Assembly: GCA_030760725.1 (NCBI GenBank)
Contig: JASWHV010000012.1
Location: 49,569,652-49,633,651 of the forward strand
Direction: 5' to 3'
DNA length: 64,000 nt
Source: Neostapfia colusana
Lineage: Eukaryota > Streptophyta > Magnoliopsida > Poales > Poaceae
Shown here one piece after another: positions 55,044 to 64,000 of the stretch. The notes beneath the pieces are model-generated. The model ran no database searches and was not told the origin of the DNA. It saw only the letters and a list, made by a program, of their open reading frames with translations. Every line of letters starts with the position of its first letter. Within the stretch, counting starts at the first letter, position 1. A program made the translations under genes and the position numbers.

Positions 55044-55139
55044 AAAGAATCTCGTCCCGAGATTACAAAAGAAGAACGAGACGGGATGAGGTAATTACAA
55101 ACTGTACAAATATAAAAGTTTCGGATAGTTGGTGCGGAG

Positions 55140-56281
55140 GTAATCTTCACTTTCCTACGTCGCCTCTTCCGCGGTATGATTACTCCACAGCACCTTGTAA
55201 AATTTTATCGTCCGGTTCTGGGTTACCCGGGTCTTTTCATCTACAATCTGAACCGGTCGCTCGGTGTAGGTAAGGTCCGGTTTCAACTCGTCGATTTCTT
55301 CGGTGCGGACAGCAGCGGTGAATTTGACGCATTTTCGCAGCTGTGACACATGAAACACGTCATGAACACCCGCAAGACTTGCCGGTAGTTCCAGCCGATA
55401 GGCTACGGGTCCACACTTCTCCGTGATAGCAAAAGGACCTATAAAGCAGGGAGCGAGTTTCCCCTTTACACCGAACCGGTGAATTCCCTTCATCGGAGAC
55501 ACACGAATATATACATGCTCTCCGACGTCAAAATGAAACGGCCTACGTCTTTGATCAACGTAGCTCTTCTGTTGGGATTGTGCAGCCTTTAAATTCTCTT
55601 GTATCAACAGAACTTGGTCTTCGGCTTCGTTCACAAGATCAACCCCGAACAGAACTCTATCGCCGGACTCACACCAATTCAGCGGTGTGCGACACTTCCG
55701 GCCGTAGAGAGCTTCATACGGTGCCATTTTAATACTCGTTTGATACCCGTTGTTGTATGAAAACTCTGCCAACGGTAAGTGATCATCCCAATTCTTACCT
55801 TGGTGGATGGCACATGCTCTCAACATGTCCTCAAGCACTTGGTTCACCCTCTTAGTTTGTCCACCAGTCTGAGGGTGATATGCGGAGCTTCTAATCAGCT
55901 TGGTGCCCAACAAAGCGTGCAGCTGCTCCCAAAAAGAGCAATAAACAGCGCACCTCGATCTAAAATGATAGTCTTCGGGACACCATGTGAGCATATAATT
56001 CTTGAGATATATAACTCTGCATATTGTTTGGCTCGATAATGAGTGTTCACCGGTATGAAATGAGCCAATTTCGTCAACTGATCGACGATCACCCATATCG
56101 AGTCATGCTTCCGGGATATGAGCGGTAATCCGACGATGAAATACATACTCACATCCTCCCATTTGCACGCTGGTATCTTCAGTGGTTGTAGCGGTCCGGC
56201 TTTCCGCATATTATCAGCCTTGACCCGTCTGCACGTATCACACTCGGATACGTACTTGGAAATTTTCCTCTTCATCTGCGT
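55140..56281 (-). pseudogene. pol: Gypsy-3 integrase and chromodomain
   Basis: Two overlapping open stretches joined by a frameshift near 55930. The zinc region end reads CDTCRRVKA. The integrase core reads MYFIVGLP, where the first catalytic Asp is replaced by Tyr, then LDRGALF (second Asp kept), and GGQTKRVNQ, where the catalytic Glu is Lys. The C-terminal part has APYEALYGRKCRTPLNWCES, FIGPFAITEKCGPVAYRLEL and LWSNHTAEEAT, after which TAG replaces the Trp of the ATWE motif. A stop at 56279-56281 (FW-stop-TQMK) also replaces a Trp. The integrase cannot be active. Confidence 0.9.
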
Positions 56282-57400
56282 CTACCAAAATTTCTGTTTC
56301 AAATCTTGGTACATCTTGTTACTGCCGAGATGAATGGAAAACTTTGACAGATGGGCTTCATCCAAGATCTTGTTCCGGAGCTTCATATTTCGCGGTACAA
56401 CTATATGGTCGTTAAACCATAGTGTATCGTTCTCATCCTTCCGGAAACATTTCACCTCTCCATTGTCTAGTCTTCTCCATATGTGAGACATACCCCTGTC
56501 TCTTCTTTGAGCGTCAACGATCTCTTCTCGGATCGTTGGAATAAGCACAAGATTATAAAGCGCTCCATACGGAATGACACGGAGACTTGGTTCTTCCTCT
56601 CCCAACTCAGCAACCGCCAAGTTGTGAGCGTAGGCTTTTTGACTAAGCACGTCGGCAACCACGTTCGCTTTTCCCGGATGGTAGTGGATCTCGATTTCAT
56701 AATCTTTTATGAGCTCCAACTATCTCCGTTGTCTCATATTCAGCTCCTTCTGCGTGAAGATATACTTCAAGCTTTTATGGTCGGTGTAGAGGTGGACAAG
56801 ATTGCCAAGTAAATAATGCCTCCACATCTTTAACGCCAACACCACAGCAGCAAGCTTAAGATCGTGAGTTAGATAATGCTGCTCATGGTTTTGCAGTTGA
56901 CGAGACCCATAGGCGACCACACGCCCTTCTTGCATAAGAACGCAGCCGAGACCGATGTCGGATGCATCACAATATACATCAAATGGCTTTGTCGTGTCCG
57001 GCTGAGCAAGAATTGGAGCTTTTGTGAGATGTTTCACCAAAGTTTTGAATGTGGCTTCACATGCTGCATTCCACATGTATTTAGTGCCCTTCTTCAGCAG
57101 CTCCGTCATTGGTTTAGCAATTTTTGAGAAGCTCGGAATGAACCTCCGATAATACCCCGCTAAACCTAGGGAATTTCGGACCTCGTGGACTGATTTGGGA
57201 GATTCCCATTTCAGCACTTGTTCAATTTTGCTTGGGTCCACGGCAATGCCCTCTGCTAAAATAATACGGCCCAGAAAAGGCACTTGATCAATCCAGAACT
57301 CACACTTGCTGAACTTGGCTTTATAATTTGTGCTCCCTCAACCGTTGTAGCACGATACGCAAATGTTCAACGTGCTCTTCTTCGGATTTGGAGTAACCAA
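56282..57400 (-). pseudogene. pol: Gypsy-3 RT end and RNase H
   Basis: Contains SKCEFWIDQVPFLGRIIL, the RT thumb (SLGLAGYYRRFIPSFSKIAK), RNase H VYCDASDIGLGCVLMQEGRV, LYTDHKSLKYIFTQ and VVADVLSQ (final Asp kept). A TAG at about 56717-56719 replaces the Trp of RRWLELI. The stretch 57290-57400 is damaged by frameshifts between the RT active site and SKCEFW. Confidence 0.88.
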
Positions 57401-58198
57401 AATGTCGTCGATGAATACCATGACGAACTTGTCTAACTCCGGCATGAACACTGAATTCATCAAATACATGAAGTGTGCCGGAGCGTTGGTTAACCCAAAT
57501 GGCATGACGACGTACTCATAAAGTCCGTATCTCGTTGAGAAAACTGTCTTCGGTATGTCCTCCGGTCAGATTTCGATTTGATGATATCCAGAACAAAGAT
57601 CCATCTTCGAAAATACCTTTGCACCCACAAGTTGATCAAATAAGATGTCAATGCAGGGCAAAGGATACTTGTTCTTTATAGTGAAAGCATTTAGAGGACG
57701 GTAGTCAACACATAGCCTCAGTATTTCGTCCTTCTTCTTAACAAACAGCGCAGAGCAACCCCAAGGTGAAGAACTTGGTCGTATGAAACCCTTGCTCATG
57801 AGTTCATTCAGCTGCTCTTTCAACTCCGCTAGCTCGTTAGGTGCCATCTTGTAAGGCCTTCGTGAGATAGGTGTTGTTCCCGGCGCCAGTTTGATCTCGA
57901 CGTCCCGTTCGGGCGGCATGCCCGGTAAATCCTCGGGAAATACGTCGGGGTAATCACGTACCACCTGAATATCTTCAAGTTTAATCACTTCTGTGTGGTA
58001 GGCCTCTGCCATTTCTCGATCATCGCTGTCTAAAAACAGTGTGTGTTGTCCGTGAATCGGCGAGTCAATCTGGACAGTCCGGTTACCGATATTGAGAACG
58101 GCACCGTGATGGTTTAACCAAGACATCCCCAATATTACGTCTAGCTTCTGCCTATCCAACATAATCAGCGATGTTGGGTATATTTTCCTCCCAAACAC
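57400..58198 (-). pseudogene. pol: Gypsy-3 protease C-terminus and RT core
   Basis: Frame 58198-57566 holds LDVILGMSWLNHHGAVLN, DYPDVFPEDLPGMPPERDVE, SSSPWGCSALFVKKKDEI, LCVDYRPLNAFTIKNKYPLP and FSKMDLCSGYHQIEI. A TGA there replaces the expected Arg. The frame then continues with TVFSTRYGLYEYVVMPFGLT and the catalytic FIDDILV near 57400. Confidence 0.88.
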
Positions 58199-59553
58199 AA
58201 AGATGCTCGGGACACAATCTGGTTAGCAGAGATATTTCCTCCCGGTGAGCGTATAAGATAACTCGTCGTGGGAGTATTGGTGGACAATTGGTGCTGATCC
58301 ACGCATGATTTGCTGATAAAATTGTGGGTAGCACCGGAATCAAAAAGTACGAGCACGGGTACGTCTTTCAGAGTGAACATGCCCGCTAACACCGGTGCTC
58401 TCTCCGGGACATCCTCAATAGCAAGATGTTGCACACTCCCGGATTGCAATGTTGTTATATTTACTTGAGCATGTGGCGGCATACCACCTGATGATGATGG
58501 TTGTCCGCTGTTCAACAACTTCTCCCGGCATTCTTGCATAAAATGCCCAAAACAGTGGCAATAAGAACACGGATGTTTCCCCGGTTCTTCGCTGACTTAC
58601 GGCTGAGAAGTTGATGTACTTGGCTGCAGCAATGATGCACCAGAACTCATTCGTTGCTGCGGCTGTGGTGGTGCTTCAAGACATGATTCTTGAGCAGGAA
58701 ATCTGAGATGTTGATCTTACTGGTGGCTGCCATGGTTCATTGGATGGTGTGTGATAGACCAAACGATATTTACGAGGAACAACTGGTATGTCTTCTTGCA
58801 CATCATCCCGGTTCCTCTTCTCTGCTAGACACTCAAGTGTCGCTTGTTCTTGCAGCAGGGCAGCACTGATCAACTCAGTGTAGTTGCCTTGATTGAACAA
58901 AGCCAACCTATCCTTTAATATGGCACTCAGGCCATGGAAAAAGTAGTCACACCTTGCAGCTTCGCTCGTCGCATAGTCAGGATCATATTGTGCCAAATGG
59001 TTAAACCGTTTGACATAATCAAGAACATTCATGTCTCCCTGCTTTGAATTCCTGAATTCCTACTGCTGGCCTTGATAAAACCCATAGGAATGTGACGAGC
59101 ATGGAATGCTTCACGGAATTCCGCCCATTCCACTTGATGGCCTTCTGGAATGGTGGCGAGATAAGCGAACCACCAATTTCCGGCGGCTCCATGGAGCTGT
59201 TGAGCTGCAAATAATGTCTTCTGATAATCATAGCACTTGAACACTCCAAACTTGGACTCCATAACCTGAAGCCACTGATCAGCTTCCACTGGTTCGTTAG
59301 CTTCCGTGAAAATTGGCGGTTGAGTCGCCAAGAAGTCCAAATAGGCGTTCCGAGGTGGAACGACCTGTTGCGTTCGTTGGAGTAAGCCTTGCTGTACCAA
59401 GGCCTGGAGTAGTATTGTGTTCTCCTGATTCGACTCAACCATCTGAGCCATGACATCCGCCCATACCGTTGATGGTGGTGCCCATGGTGGAGTCGAGTCA
59501 TCACCGTCTCGGCGAGAACCTTCCGCCCTACTCGGAGAACGAGTACGCACCAT
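58165..59553 (-). pseudogene. gag: Gypsy-3 gag and protease
   Basis: The ATG at 59553 starts MVRTRSPSRAEGSRRDGDDS. The Gag domain includes YLDFLATQPPIFTEANEPVE, AGNWWFAYLATIPEGHQVEW and EFREAFHARHIP. A frameshift near 59060 leads to the frame 59032-58676 (MNVLDYVKRFNHLAQYDPDY), with a further break near 58680. The zinc knuckle reads CSYCHCFGHFMQEC, and the protease has VLVLFDSGATHNFIS with its DSG triad intact. A frameshift near 58190 separates it from the rest of pol. Confidence 0.9.
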
Positions 59554-61087
59554 ACTGCAAAAAGACAATTTTGAGGGAAATCAAAACTTGATCTCAGCAG
59601 GTGAAAGTATGTAAAACATGAACATGCTAAAACTTTATTAAAGCATAACAAAAATTCATGTTTACATATCTTCCTAAAGCAAACATAATCAGTCCCCTAT
59701 TCTGTACAGAACCGACCTTTCTGTACTTAACCCAGATTTTGATCCGGTTAGAAGTGTTTTCATAACTCAAGTTGCATACCAAAGTTGAAGATAACTTCAA
59801 TATATTTCCAAGGAGTATTCATATGCCTCTAGATCGTTTCTAGATCAAAAGTTATGATTGTTCAAAGTTGACAGAATTTCTGGATAAAATTGACCAGCAT
59901 CTCCTCTGTATGTGGCTCTTTTCATCACAGTTGTACATAAAAATATAGTACAATTCTGAACAAACTATGAACTACAAAATGGTTGAAAACTTCATAACCT
60001 TTCCAAAGATGTATCATATGACCCTTAGGGATTTTTCTACAGAATGTTATGGCTAATTTACAGAAACATCCAGAGAAGTTTGCATCTGCCCTGTTTCTTG
60101 ACAGTTTGCATTCAACTGGACATTCAACCAATTTGTCTTGTGATTTAGCTCTGGAGGTCTAAATAAAAGTTGTAGAGAACTTAAAAACCATTCCAGAACT
60201 GTATGATACACCTCCATTGGGTCAAGATACTTATAGTTATGCTCTGTCAAAGTCCAGCAAAAATTTCTGCCGGAACAGAGCACCATGTTTTTGGATCAAA
60301 TGAAGCCTAGCAAGTCTCTTCTTTGAAGATTAGTTCAAATGAAGAGCTCCGTAACTAACATGTGCTTTCCAACGTCCATTTTTAGTTAAAAGTTAGTCAT
60401 GAACGATTTCTTCATAGGAAAGAAAACTATCAAGTGTAGTACGGTGGCGATGCACCGTAAGACATATGACGGTACTACGTTGCCTCACAAAATAAAAATC
60501 CTAAGCGGATTACACTGGCATATACGTATCTGTAGGTGGCACTAACACGATCACTCGCGAATATGTTCTACTCGTACTACGGTTTTCGTGGTTAGTACCT
60601 ACATAAAGCACACACAGTCATCAGGTTCAGCTGCACACCGAGCCCGGTTCCAATACAGTTCATACACCCGTCCGTCATCACTAGCACGGGTGTTCTCAAG
60701 CCAAACACGCCTTGAGCTACGTGTTCACATTACTAACCACGTGATGGGGTCTCCCATACTTGCCCGTAGCACACCAGGGAAGGGTGTTGCTCGAATACCC
60801 CAAACGACATGAAGAGTCGTATGGGGTACCCAGACTGGCCGGGTTACCTGCCACCCGTGGGGCTCCACCCTTCAGCTTGTGTGCACTGGTGGACAGCGCT
60901 TACATGCACCCCCAAGACATGAAAAGTACCGAGATGCATGATTTTTCGACATAGACAAATAGGTTAGGTTGCCACCTTCATAATATGCTAGTATAGTAGT
61001 CCTTATATGGGCCTAGTACCGTTATCTCACCGTATCCTAAGTTTTTATCGTAATATGATCCTCAATCCGTGTGCTATTCCCAACGCA
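59554..61087 (-). other. Leader of gypsy-3 between primer-binding site and gag
   Basis: About 1.5 kb without a supported gene. The part near gag is AT-rich; the part near the LTR has mixed composition. I see no counterpart of the 241-codon ORF of Tekay-1 here. Confidence 0.6.
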
Positions 61088-61099
61088 GCTCTGATACCA
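61088..61099 (-). other. Primer-binding site of gypsy-3
   Basis: TGGTATCAGAGC on the minus strand, four bases after the CCTCACA LTR end. Confidence 0.92.
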
Positions 61100-61103
61100 A
61101 TAT

Positions 61104-64000
61104 TGTGAGGGCCCGGAGGACCTCGTCGGGTGGTGCCGTGCGATGCGACACCCAACAGCGTACGGGTTGAGGAACACATCACATTACACAAATCCATTTT
61201 GCGGAAGCGTACAAGAGTACTTTACAAATATTTATATCAAAATAAGCTACAGCGGAAGACTACAACTCTCACATTTCTATCTTAGCATCAAAAAAACTGT
61301 CCAGCCCACGTACGTTTCTTACTAGCAACAAGAAGAATGAACCGTAGCGGCGAGGATGCTCATGAGTAACCACTCGGAGGTTTCCGAGTCTCATATGTAA
61401 CCATCCTCATAAGCATAGTCCATACCTGCAAAACAACCCGGATAGCATCCGTGAGCATAACGCTCAGCAAGACTTAACCGTCAAACCTAGTCATGAAACT
61501 CTACATGAGGGTATAACATAAAGTAGGATGGCATAATGCATAATAAACTCTCCTACAGGTGAATCCTTACTTTCAAGTCTTATTAGCAACAAATTAAGAG
61601 TAACCTTGGGCACGCCACATCGGGAGTCCACAATCAAACAAGAAACGCTTTCCCCCAATCTAGTCTGCTCACGGTGGAAATGAATCGAGTTTCCACTAGT
61701 CTATTCATAAATGATATCATCACAAACTAGTATGAACTTCAAACCACAATGATTAGTTCTTATCTCAAATGCAAGTTCTTACTACGTCACGACTGTGAGA
61801 ACAAGTGTGCCCAATCCTTTCCGCGAGCGACAGTGATTTCAATCAATAACACCCGGACTACACAACACGTACGCCCGTACTCGACGTTGCCTACAGCAAC
61901 CATCACCGACGTCGTACGTGGCAGTCTTTCCCCCGTTTCACCCACGTTGAATCGATCAAATCGCTCCGTACAGTAGCCACCCTCATGGTGCACCTACCGA
62001 CATGAGATGTCATGAGAGTGTTACCCACATACTGCACACCGGCCCTCTCGCCTGAGGCTACCCAAAAAGGCTCAACGAAAGCTTCCCGAGATACATCGGT
62101 TTACTGGGTCCAATATAGCCAGCATGAGTCCGGTACACAACTCAAACTTGCTCAACAGGGCCGCATACGGATCGGTCCTTGACCGACACGGACAGGTCTA
62201 ACGCACCCAGGCCCCTATGTCCTGCTGCTCCTAAAACCTGCCCGGTCTCATCTTCAACTTGCTAACACATTTTCTGAACCAATCCTGTATGCCCCTGTTT
62301 ATCCTGATCATGCGAGTAGCATCTCACCACTCGAATTCTACCGAACCTTACTTAAGCATGGCACTTCTACACGATAAAAAGGACACCTACCCAATACTCC
62401 ATGGGTCATTTGGTCATGCAAGAGGAGTATCAAAGCAACTAGACCTAATGCACATTTCATATCTTAACCGAAAGAGTGAATACAAAGTAAAAACTTAAAA
62501 GTTGTTAAATGCAAACCGGAGCTTGCCTGTTTTGGAGGGTAGTAGTCTCTATAAGCAGTTAGTAATCCTTGATGATCAACCCTTGATCCTCCGGAGTCTG
62601 ATCCACTTCAATGAATCGCTCCTTCGAATCCCCTTCGTTGTGAATCCTAATGACATATATATGCACAAGTTTTACAATACAATTGAAAGAATTAAAGATT
62701 TGAGTTCTTAAGAGCAGAGGTTGTGCAAGTATGGCTTTGTTACCTCTGTTGTGCAAAGAAACATCAAGAAAAAAACTAAAGCTGACCTAGGGTTTTAGTT
62801 ATACACTAACTAAGTTTCCTAATGAACCTATAGGATGAGCTGAAAAGATTTGAATGAAACTGAAGATCAAGAACTATAATGGCTTCAAAACTTTTATAGC
62901 ATGTTCTATACTACCTAGGGATTTATCTTGCCAAATTGCAGCTAAAGTGGATGGAATTTGTGTCTACCATAATTCCCACAAAAGTCTTATGTATTTTCCC
63001 ACATACATAACATGGTAGAAAAAGATCAGGGAGTTCTAAGGCTCAAATTGAGCTGATAATATACATGTGAGTTCCTGGCCACATGAAAGTAATTTGATCC
63101 AAAATTTAGACATTTTACTTGAGTACTTCCTCCAGAATAAATCCTTAAGTGTTTCTACTCAAAAGAATTAATTCTGGAGTAATGTACATTTTATGCCCAA
63201 TTCAGTGAACTACAGTTTCAAGTATGACTCATAGAGCATTCCTGAATTTTCTCATGATTTTTGAAGTTATGACTTGTCTAGAATGAATTTTACAAGTTAG
63301 AAACTTTTTCTGAAAAAATTTCTGGACTACTATGAACACAGAAGTTTGTATGATCTTCAAATAAGCTGACAATTTGCTAAAAGGTCAAAATATGCTAAAG
63401 AATATTCTGGCAAAATTTAAGAATTTTTGGATGAACCAAACTCCCTCAATAATTCTTTTTCAGAAAACTTTCAAAGAATTTTCCAGAATTTAATATTGAC
63501 TTTCATACAAATTGGGGTTCACATTTTGTATAGGTCTTTGAAAAATGGATCCAACCCAATTTGAATCACTCAATTTGGAGGTTCTTACACAAATATATGA
63601 TTTTCCAAAGTTGGAACACAATCTGGAATTATTTTTCCTATCTAAATTCGTCTTGGGCCCACTGTTTAAACCTCAGCCACTCAGATCCGAGCCACACTGG
63701 GGCTACACGGTCCAGCGCATTCAGCCACAGCTTATCAACAGTTTAAAATTTAAGTCACTGACAGCTGGGGCCCGCCCCTTCTTCTACCTCCAGCCTTCTC
63801 CGTCGCGCGCGCATCGCTCAGCTCGCCGGACCGAAGCCGGGGCTCACCGGACCGGCATTTCCGGCCGCCGCTCGACCGGAAACTCGCCACCAGAGTGTTT
63901 GGGAGGCCAGGGAACACGATGGTAGGGTTGGCTCGGGCTGCCGGTGGCCGGATGTAGCTCGGCGACGTGCGGCGGCTACGAGAAGGGTTCGGCGCCGTCG
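61104..64000 (-). repeat. 5' LTR of gypsy-3 (partial, runs off the window)
   Basis: Aligns with 50855 to about 53690. It contains GC-rich sequence at about 63790-63915 that is missing from the 3' LTR. Confidence 0.9.

Larger units (their letters stand above)
50855..64000 (-). mobile_element. Gypsy-3: Ty3/gypsy element with LTRs over 4 kb, cut by the window end
   Basis: Minus-strand element: 5' LTR from 61104 rightward (incomplete), primer-binding site, leader, gag-pol (59553 to about 55140), PPT, 3' LTR (50855-55029). Order and chromodomain-like tail suggest the Tekay lineage, but the LTRs and gag-pol differ clearly from Tekay-1 and Tekay-2. It interrupts the RT of the Tat element. Confidence 0.9.

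Noticed and set aside
63545..63925. 126-codon ORF in the 5' LTR of gypsy-3
   Set aside because: Lies in LTR sequence, is not kept open in the 3' LTR and has no domain.

Overview
This window is nuclear DNA of a grass (Poaceae), consisting almost entirely of transposable elements nested inside one another. The organism is inferred from the element types: Tekay-like and Tat-like Ty3/gypsy elements, a SIRE/Maximus-like Ty1/copia element, CACTA (En/Spm) transposons with grass-type TNPD proteins, and very GC-rich LTR promoters. I see no intact host gene, no rRNA or tRNA gene and no CRISPR array. Element names are lineage-level calls from protein motifs, not database matches.

Layout. (1) 1-261 and 12437-12476 are the end of a left LTR, a primer-binding site and the start of gag of an old Ty1/copia element. 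(2) A 12.2 kb Tekay-type Ty3/gypsy element (Tekay-1, minus strand, 262-12431, TSD AATTA) sits in that gag. (3) A CACTA transposon begins at 12477, also inside the copia gag. Its left part (12477-21600) is a patchwork: subterminal repeats, a second CACTA end with a different subterminal motif, a decayed minus-strand CACTA gene, a MITE-like insertion, a captured WRN-type exonuclease gene fragment, and two direct repeats of about 410 bp. Its TNPD transposase gene starts at 21922 on the plus strand. (4) TNPD is split by a second Tekay copy (Tekay-2, plus strand, 22450-33596, TSD TACTA) and resumes from 33602 to 36312. (5) From about 36546 a Tat-type Ty3/gypsy element (minus strand) interrupts the CACTA. 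Its 3' LTR, minisatellites and pol end lie at 36546-40256, and its RT/RNase H lies at 49499-50854. (6) A composite copia element with three LTR starts (40257-49493, TSD GCTAT) sits in the Tat RNase H. (7) A third Ty3/gypsy element (gypsy-3, minus strand, 50855 to beyond 64000, LTRs over 4 kb) sits in the Tat RT.

The inferred order, oldest to youngest, is outer copia, then CACTA and Tekay-1 (order between them unresolved), then Tekay-2 and Tat, then the composite copia and gypsy-3. All coding regions are broken by nonsense codons, frameshifts or deletions, many of the stops being C-to-T or G-to-A changes. The only long intact ORF that is not a gag-pol piece is a 241-codon sense ORF between the 5' LTR and gag of Tekay-1 (8510-9235), with a decayed counterpart in Tekay-2.

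The most distinctive observations are that extra ORF, a captured exonuclease fragment inside CACTA sequence, arrays of a 12-bp palindrome in the copia LTRs and 3' region, loss of RNase H shared by both copia copies, an internal inversion in a Tekay LTR, and ACACGTGG-bearing tandem repeats upstream of a TATA box in the Tat LTR.
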